A DNA stretch of 64,000 nucleotides, from contig CAZJWX010000014.1 of NCBI GenBank assembly GCA_964549915.1, forward strand, positions 15,231-79,230. The letters run 5' to 3'. Numbering within the stretch: position 1 is the stretch's first letter; every line of letters begins with the position of its first letter. The notes under the pieces were generated by a model that searched no databases, was not told where the DNA came from, and saw only the letters and a list, made by a program, of their open reading frames with translations. This document shows, piece by piece, positions 52,486 to 60,722 of the stretch. A program made the position numbers and the translations under genes. This DNA is from JAUZRW01 sp964549915 (GTDB lineage: Bacteria > Chloroflexota > Anaerolineae > Aggregatilineales > Phototrophicaceae).

Positions 52486-54150
52486 ATGGTCGCTGAAAGC
52501 AAACCGAACCAACGATCACCGCGTCGTTGGTCGTTTGGGAACCTCCTGTTCTGGATGATAGGCGGGCTGCTGCTGCTCGGCATCATCTGGTCAGGGATGC
52601 AAGTCGTCCGCGCCTTCTGGGGGCAGTTTGGTCAATACAACGAAACCACCGCACGCCAGGATGCCTATCAGCAGACGGCAACTGCGCTCGCCCCTGCGCC
52701 AGAAACAGGATATGGCGGTGCGGTGCAATTGGCACAATTCGCCACCAACACCCCGTCCGGCGGGCAGCAGCCCACCAGCACACCCGTAAGCAGCGGTCTT
52801 GCCACCAACACGCCCGCTATTACCGCTACTCCTATCGCAGCAACACCCGTCCCGCAGGATGCCCCGCGTGAGATGACGCCGATTCCCCTGCCGACCTTCG
52901 TAGGTGTGCCGGATGCGGAAGTGCAGCAAATCGCCGGAACCGCTGTGCCGCCGCGCGCCAGCGTGATCCCCCGTGACTACGAATTGGTGAACATTTTGCT
53001 GTTGGGGAGCGATGGCGAAATCACCGGGGATAACACCTTGCGCACGGATACGATGATCATTGTCTCGATCAACACCGAGGTCGGTTCCGTTTCCATGCTC
53101 ACCCTGCCGCGCGACCTCTTCGTCTACATTCCCACGCCGACCCTGACGCGCCTGAACACCGTCTACGGGATTGGCGAAAGTTTTGGCTGGTCAGGCGGGG
53201 GCTTCGGCTTGATGCGCGAGACGATTTTCTATAACTTCGGCATCCAACTGCACTATTACGCCTTGGTCAACATCAGCGGCCTGGAACAGATCATTGATAC
53301 CGTCGGCGGAGTCGACATCGCAGTGGACTGCACCTACCGTGACTTTGCCCTCGTCGGCGCAGAAGTGCCCGATGAGGCCGTGCTGACGGATGAAGAAGCC
53401 CTGGAGTACACGCTACCTGTGGGCTATTACCACTTCTCGGGTGCAGAAGCACTCTGGTATGCCCGCACACGGGGCAATTCGGACGATTTCGACCGGGGAC
53501 GCCGCCAACAACAACTTTTGCGTGCCCTGTATCGCGCCGGGTTGGATAGCGGGCAATTGGCGAACATCCCGACGCTCTGGAGCGAACTGACGGAGGTTGT
53601 CGAAACGGACATTCCATTGGATGTCGTCCTGGGGCTGCTGCCGCTCGCCCTGGAACTGGATACGAGCCGCATTCGCACATTCGGGATGATCCGCACCTAT
53701 CACACGACTCCCTGGCAGCCACCGGAAGGCAGTTTCGCGGGGCAATTCGTACAACTTCCCAATCCGGAACCCATTGCCGAATTGTTCTTCGACTTCTACC
53801 AGCCACCGACCGAAAGCCGTCTCGAAATCGCCGGGGCTACTGTTGCCGTCTACAACGGAACGCCCAATGAGAATTGGGATCTCGTCGCCAGTGAACGCCT
53901 GCGCGATGTGGGTATCAATTCCTATGCCGCAGGGCCTGCCGACAGCCAGGATTACCAGGATACCGTATTGATTGACCATGCGCTGCTGGATAAAGGCAGC
54001 CCGCTACCCGTCATCCTGGATGAATTGAACTTGACTCCGGAAAACATCATGATTGATCCACAGGCACAACGCGAGGTAGATTACGAAATCATCATCGGGG
54101 CAAATTACAATTCCTGCGATGGTTCCGTGCTGCCTGTAGATGGCGAATAG
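52486..54150 (+). CDS. LytR-CpsA-Psr (LCP) family cell-wall glycopolymer ligase
   Basis: A 554-aa membrane protein. One helix (LLFWMIGGLLLLGIIWSGMQVV) is followed by a Thr/Pro linker. The LCP domain (about 165-390) has LLLGSDG, TLRTDTMIIVSI, MLTLPRDLFVYIP and WYARTRGNSDDFDRGRRQQQLL, including the Arg/Asp residues that bind pyrophosphate-lipid substrate. A LytR-C domain follows (about 445-540, VAVYNGTPN). LCP enzymes transfer glycopolymers to peptidoglycan or proteins. GAGGA is about 11 bases before the ATG. Confidence 0.92.
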   Translation: MVAESKPNQRSPRRWSFGNLLFWMIGGLLLLGIIWSGMQVVRAFWGQFGQYNETTARQDAYQQTATALAPAPETGYGGAVQLAQFATNTPSGGQQPTSTPVSSGLATNTPAITATPIAATPVPQDAPREMTPIPLPTFVGVPDAEVQQIAGTAVPPRASVIPRDYELVNILLLGSDGEITGDNTLRTDTMIIVSINTEVGSVSMLTLPRDLFVYIPTPTLTRLNTVYGIGESFGWSGGGFGLMRETIFYNFGIQLHYYALVNISGLEQIIDTVGGVDIAVDCTYRDFALVGAEVPDEAVLTDEEALEYTLPVGYYHFSGAEALWYARTRGNSDDFDRGRRQQQLLRALYRAGLDSGQLANIPTLWSELTEVVETDIPLDVVLGLLPLALELDTSRIRTFGMIRTYHTTPWQPPEGSFAGQFVQLPNPEPIAELFFDFYQPPTESRLEIAGATVAVYNGTPNENWDLVASERLRDVGINSYAAGPADSQDYQDTVLIDHALLDKGSPLPVILDELNLTPENIMIDPQAQREVDYEIIIGANYNSCDGSVLPVDGE

Positions 54151-54228
54151 CCTTCATCGGCAGGATCCAAAAGGGCGCATTCTCGCTGTCCGGGTGTGCC
54201 CCGTTCTTGGTCTATTCAGTATGGCAAA

Positions 54229-54651
54229 TCAGCGAATTCGCTTTTCGAGGACGAGCCAGTTGCGCTGATCGGTGTAATGGTAGTAGAGTTTGTCCATGTA
54301 CTGCCGCACGAAAGTCACACCCCAACCACCGCTCCCACGCTCTTCCAGGGGGGCCAGCGGATCAGCAGGGGGCTGCTCCAGCGGGTTGAAGGGCGGTGCT
54401 TCATCGCCCAGGGCAATCCAGAGCGTGTGCGCATCGGCTTCGCAATAAATGTAAACGGATTTATCCGCCCCATTGTGGCGGTAGCCGTGTTCAACGATAT
54501 TCGTAAAAATCTCTTCGACGGATAGCTCAACCTGGAAGAGGGTATCGTCACTGATGCCCGCGTCCTGCGCCACCTGTTTCACGAACTGCGTCGCGGTGTG
54601 AAGCTGCTGTAACTCCCCCGATACGCGCAGGCGACGCCGCAGTTTTGGCAT
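54229..54651 (-). CDS. RsbW-like anti-sigma/serine kinase (HATPase)
   Basis: A 140-aa GHKL ATPase of the RsbW/SpoIIAB class. The N box is VELSVEEIFTNIVEHGY, a G1-like DEAPPFNP follows, and GWGVTFVRQYMD forms the lid region. It probably binds and phosphorylates the STAS protein encoded 20 bp upstream in the same operon. No sigma factor gene is adjacent, so the target of this partner switch lies elsewhere. Confidence 0.88.
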   Translation of the reverse strand: MPKLRRRLRVSGELQQLHTATQFVKQVAQDAGISDDTLFQVELSVEEIFTNIVEHGYRHNGADKSVYIYCEADAHTLWIALGDEAPPFNPLEQPPADPLAPLEERGSGGWGVTFVRQYMDKLYYHYTDQRNWLVLEKRIR

Positions 54652-54671
54652 GATCGGCTCCCCTGGTTCTA

Positions 54672-55025
54672 CTACCCGGCCTGACTGAAGCTAGATACGG
54701 CCTCCGACTGCGTTTCATAAATGCGAAAGATGGTGTCCAGCCCTGCCATCTCCAGAACTTCACGCACTCGTTGCGAAGGCTGCGCCAGGCGCAAATCCCC
54801 CTGTGCGCGCTTGACCTTCTTCAATGAATTGACGATTTCACGCAGACCAGCGCTGCTCATGTATTCCACGCTGCTCAGGTCGAGAACGAGCTGCACATTA
54901 CCGACATCAATCTGGGTAGAGAGTGCTTCGCCAAACTGGCTCGCATTCATGCTATCTACGCGACCACTGATCGCGACGAGTGTGACATCGCCATGGTCGG
55001 CGACGTTGGTTTCGATCATTGTCAT
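54672..55025 (-). CDS. STAS-domain anti-sigma factor antagonist
   Basis: A 117-aa SpoIIAA/RsbV-like protein. It shows VTLVAISGRVDSMNASQFGEAL, LVLDLSSVEYMSSAGLREIV with the phosphorylatable Ser of the SSAGLR loop, and RLAQPSQRVREVLEMAGLD. Two in-frame ATGs (55025, 55019) flank the best ribosome binding site distance from AGGAG, and I prefer 55025. An extended -10 (TG-G-TATACT, 55053-55058) lies upstream. Confidence 0.88.
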   Translation of the reverse strand: MTMIETNVADHGDVTLVAISGRVDSMNASQFGEALSTQIDVGNVQLVLDLSSVEYMSSAGLREIVNSLKKVKRAQGDLRLAQPSQRVREVLEMAGLDTIFRIYETQSEAVSSFSQAG

Positions 55026-55052
55026 CCAACTCCTGCCAAAACGATATTCAAG

Positions 55053-55061
55053 AGTATACCA
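55053..55061 (-). promoter_or_regulatory. Extended -10 promoter of the STAS/RsbW-like operon
   Basis: On the minus strand TG-G-TATACT is found 28 bases before the preferred ATG. No -35 is evident. Confidence 0.45.
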
Positions 55062-55203
55062 CAATCATTCGTTCGCGCCGGATAACCGTCACAGGGATGC
55101 GAACGTGATCCGTACACGAAAGTCCGCATTGCTGTTAAGGCTCCTCCAATGCAACCATCTTATACTTCGCGTTGGTTTCGTAGAAGTGTCGGCTGAGGGA
55201 TCC

Positions 55204-55479
55204 ATGAACTCCGGCTATTTGCTGCTGATCGTAATCGTATTCACAACCCTGCTGATTCTATCGCAGCGAATTGTGGCACGCCACAAACGCATGTTCCGCG
55301 GCTTCATTGTCTCAATGGCGATCCTGCTGATGATTCGCTACGAATATCACACTGAGAATCTCCTGGGGTATGCGATTGCCTTCTTCATCAGCTTCACGTT
55401 CTGGGTATTGATCGGGCGCTACAACGAAGTCGGCGATGATGACGAGAAGGGCATCAAGGTCTACGGCCTGGACGACTGA
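55204..55479 (+). CDS. Small membrane protein, unknown function
   Basis: A 91-aa protein. A first helix (YLLLIVIVFTTLLILSQRI), a basic loop (ARHKRMFRGF), and one or two further helices (VSMAILLMI, LLGYAIAFFISFTFWVLIG) are followed by an acidic tail (EVGDDDEKGIKVYGLDD). GAGGG stands before ATG 55204, and TATACT lies upstream at 55161. I recognise no family. Similar small proteins often occur singly in Chloroflexota genomes, which I cannot check here. Confidence 0.7.
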   Translation: MNSGYLLLIVIVFTTLLILSQRIVARHKRMFRGFIVSMAILLMIRYEYHTENLLGYAIAFFISFTFWVLIGRYNEVGDDDEKGIKVYGLDD

Positions 55480-55507
55480 CGCCTGCGTGCAACCCAGAGC
55501 ATGAATC

Positions 55508-55536
55508 AAAAACCCTCATCTATAGCGATGAGGGTT
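55508..55536 (-). terminator. Terminator of the mrp gene, probably bidirectional
   Basis: AACCCTCATC and GATGAGGGTT form a perfect 10-bp stem with a six-base loop. On the minus strand it is followed by a run of T, and on the plus strand by CTCTCGTTCT. It closes both mrp and the convergent small membrane protein gene. Confidence 0.85.
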
Positions 55537-55557
55537 CTCTCGTTCTACGTATTGCCA

Positions 55558-56610
55558 TCAGCTAATCACATTGATCGGGATGACATCCGCGCTTTGCATC
55601 ATCACGACGCTGGTGCGGGCTGCCGCGTTCCGGGCAATTTCCGCAAAGGCACGACCCGCTTCGCTGTCCGGATCATGCGTCACAACCGGACGACCATAAT
55701 CGCCACCCTCGCGCACATTTGCCGAAAGCGGTACGCGACCCAGGAAGGGCAAATCACGCTCCTGCGCCATTTTCTCGCCACCGCCTGTACCGAAGAAATC
55801 ACCGGCCATATTCTCGATGATGCCGATGATCGGTACGTCCAACTGATTGAACATGGCTGCCGAGCGAACAGCGTCCGAAACGGCGACTTCTTGTGGCTGC
55901 GTGACGATGATGCCACCGGCCAGCGGGAATTGCTGCGCCAGCGAGAGCGGGGCGTCACCCGTTCCTGGCGGCAGGTCGACGATCATGTAATCCAACTGAC
56001 CCCAATTCACATCCGTGAAGAACTGGCGAATCGCGCTGTGCAGCATGGGGCCACGCATAATCATCGGCTTGTCAGGGGTCGTCAGGAAACCTGTGCTGAT
56101 GATCTGCACACCGTAGACCTCAATCGGCTGCATCTTGTCATTCACGACTTTGGGGCGTCCGCTGCTGAGACCCATCATCTGGGGGATATTGGGGTTGAGG
56201 ATGTCAGCGTCAATCAGGCCGACTTTCGCCCCGGCATCCGCCAGTGCCACCGCGAGATTCGCGGAGACCGTGCTCTTGCCAACGCCGCCCTTGCCACTGC
56301 CGACAGCGATAATGCTGCGCATCGGCGCGTTGAACTGCCCGCTAATTCGCCGATCCACCGGAACCTGGGCATCCCAACTGATTTCCAGGTTCTTGATGCC
56401 ATCTACTGTGCCGATCACTGCCGCATTGCAGCGTTCGATGAACACATCTTTGAGCGGGCAGGCAGGCGTCGTCAGCACGATCGTGAATTTCGCCGTATCC
56501 CCTTCGATTTCCAGGTCACGCACCATATTCAGCGTGACGATATCCTGATGCAGTTCTGGCTCAATCACTGTGCTGAGCGCCTGCATCACCTGTTCTTGTA
56601 TGTTTGACAT
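55558..56610 (-). CDS. Mrp/ApbC-family P-loop ATPase (Fe-S cluster carrier type), lacking the CxxC
   Basis: A 350-aa protein. Residues 1-85 form a MIP18/DUF59 domain (VIEPELHQDIVTLNMVRDLEI, TPACPLKD). Residues 95-340 are the Mrp NTPase with GKGGVGKST, IDADILNPNIP and MIVDLPPGTGD. These proteins carry [4Fe-4S] clusters to targets. The usual CPxC after the IENM motif is absent: here it reads ENMAGDFFGTGGGE. Cluster bridging by that cysteine pair is therefore not possible, although Cys residues of the DUF59 part remain. Confidence 0.9.
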   Translation of the reverse strand: MSNIQEQVMQALSTVIEPELHQDIVTLNMVRDLEIEGDTAKFTIVLTTPACPLKDVFIERCNAAVIGTVDGIKNLEISWDAQVPVDRRISGQFNAPMRSIIAVGSGKGGVGKSTVSANLAVALADAGAKVGLIDADILNPNIPQMMGLSSGRPKVVNDKMQPIEVYGVQIISTGFLTTPDKPMIMRGPMLHSAIRQFFTDVNWGQLDYMIVDLPPGTGDAPLSLAQQFPLAGGIIVTQPQEVAVSDAVRSAAMFNQLDVPIIGIIENMAGDFFGTGGGEKMAQERDLPFLGRVPLSANVREGGDYGRPVVTHDPDSEAGRAFAEIARNAAARTSVVMMQSADVIPINVIS

Positions 56611-56695
56611 AGGTTTTCCTCAGTTCTCGCTGCGGTCATCGTACACGAATAAGTATAACCGCTGTCTTCAAAATTCGAAAAGGAAGAATTGCCCT

Positions 56696-57139
56696 TCATT
56701 TGTGGGTTGGGCGCAATGCCGCTTTCTGTACCTGCCGCCAGTAGCGCGAGAAGCGCTTCAGATCAAGCTGGTCGTTATCATATTCCACATACGGATCATC
56801 ATGCACGATGTCAATCTTCACGCCCTTCCCGGTCTGCTTGAGGATTTCGCGGCAAATCTGGCGATGGCGCGGGCTGGGACTGTCCGGCGTGAGGATGCGA
56901 CTCGCGCCGTGCTCCTGTGCAAACTGCGCCACCTCCTGCGCCACGTCTCCTCGACGGATGGTGACGGGCAGCTCCAACAGACACTCGTAGATGAATACAA
57001 TGCGCTTGAAGCTGATTTGCCATTCCGCCAACAGCATATCATCCCAGACGAAAATCGCCGGAATTTCGGGCACAACCGTCAGCGCGGGCTGCCGGGGATT
57101 CAGGTTATCTGCGTGGATCCAGGCAATCAGGTCGCTCAT
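56696..57139 (-). CDS. Stand-alone photolyase N-terminal (alpha/beta antenna) domain
   Basis: A 147-aa protein matching only the N-terminal Rossmann-like domain of photolyases/cryptochromes: IAWIHADNLNPRQPAL, PAIFVWDD, RRGDVAQEVAQFAQEHGASRIL. It ends with YWRQVQKAALRP, where a linker would normally lead to the FAD domain. That FAD domain is encoded by the gene immediately upstream, whose last four bases overlap this start. Together the two give 415 aa, close to a normal class I photolyase, but in reversed gene order. Confidence 0.8.
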   Translation of the reverse strand: MSDLIAWIHADNLNPRQPALTVVPEIPAIFVWDDMLLAEWQISFKRIVFIYECLLELPVTIRRGDVAQEVAQFAQEHGASRILTPDSPSPRHRQICREILKQTGKGVKIDIVHDDPYVEYDNDQLDLKRFSRYWRQVQKAALRPTHK

Positions 57140-57942
57140 GCGCTGCCTTTCTGGTTGAAGAGGTCGCGGTTGATGTCGTCGTAAGTGCCTTCGAACAATT
57201 CCATACCGAGTTCGTGCGCTGGGGCTTCATAGCGCTCCCCCGTGTATTTGCGCACATTGCTCAGGTTGAAAATATAGGGTTTGTGGCTGAACGTACTCGC
57301 CACCCACTGCCAGGAAAGATTGTTGCTGGCCGGATCCCCATCGAGCAAATGCGTGAGGAAGAAGCGTGCCCCGGCCTGCCATTTCACATTGCGCCAATGC
57401 ACGACATAAGCCGCGAAGTACATCCGCTGACGGTTATGCAGGTAGCCTGTCTCGCGTAGTTCTGTCACGATGTCGTCAATCAGCGCGATGCCCGTCTGCG
57501 CATTGGCAATATCTTCCGGGAGTTCATCGGCATATGCATGTAACGGAATGCCCGTCTTGTAGGGTTCCTGATCTTCCCAGATTTCGTCGCCGATTTCCTG
57601 ATACAAGCGCTGCCAGTAATCGCGCCAGCCCAGTTCGTTGATGAATTTCTCCGCCGCGCTGGGCCCCTCTGTTTCCAGCGCAGCATCGCGCACTTCCGCC
57701 AGGCTGAGCACGCCATAGCGCAAGTAAGGCGACAGCCGCGAAACAGCGCCATCCAGGTAGTTGCGCGTCTTACGATAGGCTTTTCCCGGTTCCGCTGCCC
57801 TGAGTTGTGCTTCGGCTGCGGAACGTCCGCCGCGCGTCTGCGCCACATGGGGGTCAATGGCATACGCTTCCGGGAACTGGTCGCGCAGGTAATCGATCAT
57901 CTCTTCGCGATTGGCGAAATCGCGTCGCATGTCCTCAGCCAT
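57136..57942 (-). CDS. Stand-alone photolyase/cryptochrome FAD-binding domain
   Basis: A 268-aa protein containing only the C-terminal all-helical FAD domain: RLSPYLRYGVLSLAEVRDAA, FINELGWRDYWQRLYQ, GYLHNRQRMYFAAYVVHW and DGDPASNNLSWQWVASTFSHKPYIFN. The SNN..WQW core is that of DNA photolyases. The antenna domain is the next gene, so a two-subunit enzyme is likely. DUF2256 is encoded just before it with an 8-bp overlap, a partnership I recall from photolyase-like loci. Confidence 0.88.
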   Translation of the reverse strand: MAEDMRRDFANREEMIDYLRDQFPEAYAIDPHVAQTRGGRSAAEAQLRAAEPGKAYRKTRNYLDGAVSRLSPYLRYGVLSLAEVRDAALETEGPSAAEKFINELGWRDYWQRLYQEIGDEIWEDQEPYKTGIPLHAYADELPEDIANAQTGIALIDDIVTELRETGYLHNRQRMYFAAYVVHWRNVKWQAGARFFLTHLLDGDPASNNLSWQWVASTFSHKPYIFNLSNVRKYTGERYEAPAHELGMELFEGTYDDINRDLFNQKGSA

Positions 57943-58099
57943 CCGGCTGCCCTTTCGCTTGCTGCTTGCGATTGCGGCAGCGCTGGCTGCAATACCTCAC
58001 ATTTTCCCAGTCATCCGCCCACTTCTTGCGCCAGGAGAACGAACGCCTACAGACCGGACAAATTTTCTCCGGCAGATTCGCTTTCTTCACACCACGCAT
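57935..58099 (-). CDS. DUF2256 small Cys-rich protein
   Basis: A 54-aa protein beginning MRGVKKANLPEKICPVC. CPVC and YCSQRC form a probable four-Cys zinc site, with the intervening WRKKWADDWENV typical of DUF2256. I start at ATG 58099 by family length. A GTG eleven codons upstream is possible. The gene overlaps the FAD-domain gene by eight bases, which supports a shared role with the split photolyase. Function is unknown. Confidence 0.85.
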   Translation of the reverse strand: MRGVKKANLPEKICPVCRRSFSWRKKWADDWENVRYCSQRCRNRKQQAKGQPDG

Positions 58100-58186
58100 C
58101 GACTCGTACTTTCTCGCTACCAATAATTCCACATCAGCATAGCAAACCCGTCTGAGATGCGCGTAAATCGCATCTAAAGAGACGGC

Positions 58187-59692
58187 TCATGCTGGCACGA
58201 GTGACTCCGCATCCTGGTTCAAGAAGGCCCTGAAGAATTGCACACCGTGATAGACATCGCGGAAGTTGCTGACCAACCCCACCGAAATGCGAATTGCGCC
58301 TACGGCATCATGATCGGTCTCACTGGTGAGCGCGGTGACCAACTGCTCGAAGGTCATGCGATCCGTGTCTTGCAAGCAGGCGGTGATTTCCTCGCGCGTG
58401 ATGGCAAAGGCGCTCTCTCCCGCTCCTGGATTGCAGAAGCAGCCCGTTCGCAGGGAGATTTTCGCATGATTCGCCAGCACCTCTACATGCTTATAGTCGA
58501 AGATATTGCCCTGCGGATCGTAGAGGTTGAGGGCAATTGTGCCTCCGCGCTTCTCCGTCGTCAGCGGCCCATAAATCTGCACGAGGGGTGCGCCGTTGTC
58601 ATGGCGCAAGCCGCTCAGTTCATCCAGCAGGTACTCCGTCAGCGCCACCACACGTTCGTGAATGCGGTCGATTCCCACCGACTCGATGTGACGCAGGCCA
58701 ATCTCCACCGCAGGCAGGTTCAGGTAGTCAATCGTACCGTCCTCGAAGCCGGCGGCATCTTCTTCCAGGTAATGCGCATCAGCCTGCACGGACGCGATTG
58801 TGATCGTCCCCCCGGCGAACCAAGGACGGTGCAGTTTTGGCAGCACACGCCGGTGGATCAGCAGCGCCCCGACCCCGGTGGGGTAGCCGAAGATTTTGTA
58901 GAAGGACAGCGGCACAAAATCCGGCTTCCAGACGTTCAAATCCAAGCGATTCGTTGCCGCGAAGGCTGCGCAGTCCACCAGCACGTCCCAGCCCTTCTCA
59001 TGGGCGATTTCGATCCATTCCAGGGGATGCTGAACGCCGGAGAAGTTCGATTGCGCAGGAAATGCGAAGAGATTATTGCCACCGGGGATCACGCGATCCA
59101 GGTTGGCACGGAGGCGCTCTTCGTCCAGGCGCAAATCTGGCGGCAGGACAGGGGTATAGGTGAAGCGAGCACCTTTGCGCCGGGCAAATTCCCGGATGCC
59201 GTTCACAGAGTTATGGTTGTCGAACGTCAATACATACTGGCCGCTGTCTTCGAAAGGATAGGACTCCCCTACCAGACGGAGTGCGCCGCTGGCATTCGGC
59301 GTGAAGACGGCGATGTATTCGTCTGGATCCGCGTTGAAGAAACTGAGTACATAGCTGCGAGCGCGTTCGTCCAATTCGGTCATGGCCAGCGAGGTAGGAT
59401 TGCTGGAGTGCGGATTACCGTAGACACCTTCAGCAAGGAGTTTCATGTGCTGTTCTAGCTGCGAGGCGGCGTAGATACCCCCTCCGGTGTAATCGAGGTA
59501 GACATGTCCCAGTCGATCCAGGCGCGAATACTCCGCAGTGCGTAGATCATCGAGGAGGTGGGTTGCTTCGTAGGTCGGACATCGCGCCTGGAAAGATACA
59601 AGTGCGGATTGTACATCGGCCTCGCTGTAGGCCATCCGCTCCTTCAGCCGCTCTACCTGCGTCTGGGCCACCTGTACGGGTGTGTGAGACAT
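58187..59692 (-). CDS. Class V aminotransferase, molybdenum-cofactor-sulfurase-like
   Basis: A 501-aa PLP enzyme. LGHVYLDYTGGGIYAASQLEQH, FTPNASGALRLVGESYPF, the PLP-Lys segment VPLSFYKIFGYPTGVGALL and the terminal RTGCFCNPG closely follow the N-terminal aminotransferase part of MoCo sulfurases. It lacks their C-terminal MOSC domain. The CFC motif supplies the persulfide-forming Cys. It may mobilise sulfur from cysteine for a target not seen here. AAAGGAT precedes the ATG. Confidence 0.82.
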   Translation of the reverse strand: MSHTPVQVAQTQVERLKERMAYSEADVQSALVSFQARCPTYEATHLLDDLRTAEYSRLDRLGHVYLDYTGGGIYAASQLEQHMKLLAEGVYGNPHSSNPTSLAMTELDERARSYVLSFFNADPDEYIAVFTPNASGALRLVGESYPFEDSGQYVLTFDNHNSVNGIREFARRKGARFTYTPVLPPDLRLDEERLRANLDRVIPGGNNLFAFPAQSNFSGVQHPLEWIEIAHEKGWDVLVDCAAFAATNRLDLNVWKPDFVPLSFYKIFGYPTGVGALLIHRRVLPKLHRPWFAGGTITIASVQADAHYLEEDAAGFEDGTIDYLNLPAVEIGLRHIESVGIDRIHERVVALTEYLLDELSGLRHDNGAPLVQIYGPLTTEKRGGTIALNLYDPQGNIFDYKHVEVLANHAKISLRTGCFCNPGAGESAFAITREEITACLQDTDRMTFEQLVTALTSETDHDAVGAIRISVGLVSNFRDVYHGVQFFRAFLNQDAESLVPA

Positions 59693-59744
59693 GATAAGAA
59701 TCCTTTCGCATGAAAATTAACTATCGGCTCAACAGCCAGAACAC

Positions 59745-59777
59745 AAAAACCCGGTGCAGCGTACGCCAGACCGGGTT
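59745..59777 (-). terminator. Terminator of the complex I operon segment
   Basis: On the minus strand AACCCGGT and ACCGGGTT form the outer stem, with an inner GGCGTACGC palindrome, followed by TTTTTG. It lies 33 bases after the nuoI stop. Confidence 0.85.
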
Positions 59778-59809
59778 CTCGAATGGACAGAATTGCTGCA
59801 GAGGGTCGC

Positions 59810-60664
59810 TCAGCCGCCCTGCTCTTCGCGCTTCTTGGCACGGGCCGCCTTGCGGGCAAGCGCCGCCTGACGACGTGCTTCGCGCTTCGCTTCTTCCTCT
59901 TCCCAGGGAGCCTTGCCACCATCGCCGACAACCGTCGATGCTGCGGCAGCGGGAGCAGCTTTCTTCTCGGCTGTTTCTGCCTTGCGAGCACGGACTTCAT
60001 CACGCTTGGCGGACTTGGCATCCTGGGCTTGCTGCGCCTCTTCCTTGGTTGTATTCCAACTCTTCTTGAAGTTTTTGTGATGCACGCTACCACGCGCTTC
60101 GGCCTCGGCTTCCGCGCGGCTGGGGGCGATGTGCTTCCAGTAACGCAGTTCCTTCGAGAGCTTCTCTTTGTCGAAGACGTGGCTGGTGGTGCGGTCGTAA
60201 CTGGCAAGCTCGTAGTCGTGATCCATCTTGATGGCATCGAAGGGGCAGAACTCAGCACAGAAACCGCAGTTCATGCAAATATCAATGTCGATAAAGAAGG
60301 CTTCCGGTTCCGGCACTGGACGCCCCGTCACAGGATCATCGCTGCGCACGATCCAGATGCACTGCGGCGGACACACCTTGGCGCAAATACCGCAGCTTGT
60401 GCACCAGTCCTTGCCGGGGTTCAGTTCGTCATCGTGATCCTGCACCACCAGGAAGGGCACGAAGCGGAAACGCTCCGGCGTCGCCAGTTTTTCATCCGGG
60501 TACTGTACAGTAAAAACGCCCTTGGCTTCTGTCCCCTGCCGCACATCGAAGTTATCCACATCCGGCGCATATTTGCGGAAGCCATAACGCACGTCATCCA
60601 CATAGCCTGCAATGAAGTGGCGCAGGGTGAGCAGCATACCTTTGATAAAACCTTGTCCGTTCAT
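59810..60664 (-). CDS. nuoI: NADH-quinone oxidoreductase subunit I with long charged tail
   Basis: A 284-aa complex I subunit that carries clusters N6a and N6b: CTSCGICAKVCP near residue 88 and CMNCGFCAEFCP near residue 130. The core ends at about residue 190. The remaining 95 residues are an Ala/Lys/Glu-rich tail ending GGKAPWEEEEAKREARRQ and ALARKAARAKK, not part of the family. The same tail motif ends NuoB. GGGGAGAG precedes the ATG. Confidence 0.92.
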   Translation of the reverse strand: MNGQGFIKGMLLTLRHFIAGYVDDVRYGFRKYAPDVDNFDVRQGTEAKGVFTVQYPDEKLATPERFRFVPFLVVQDHDDELNPGKDWCTSCGICAKVCPPQCIWIVRSDDPVTGRPVPEPEAFFIDIDICMNCGFCAEFCPFDAIKMDHDYELASYDRTTSHVFDKEKLSKELRYWKHIAPSRAEAEAEARGSVHHKNFKKSWNTTKEEAQQAQDAKSAKRDEVRARKAETAEKKAAPAAAASTVVGDGGKAPWEEEEAKREARRQAALARKAARAKKREEQGG

Positions 60665-60684
60665 AACTCTCCCCTATTTCGGAA

Positions 60685-60704
60685 AGGGGGAAGCGCTTCC
60701 CCCT
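60685..60704 (-). other. Perfect 20-bp palindrome between nuoCD and nuoI
   Basis: AGGGGGAAGC and GCTTCCCCCT make an uninterrupted 10-bp inverted repeat in the 58-bp gap, with no U-tract. It is likely an RNA processing or stability element, though its perfect symmetry would also suit a DNA-binding dimer. Confidence 0.55.
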
Positions 60705-60722
60705 GTAGCATTCTACGGATAC

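Noticed and set aside
58238..59458. Open frame of about 400 codons antisense to the class V aminotransferase gene
   Set aside because: Fully overlapped by a strongly supported gene and without protein-like patterns.
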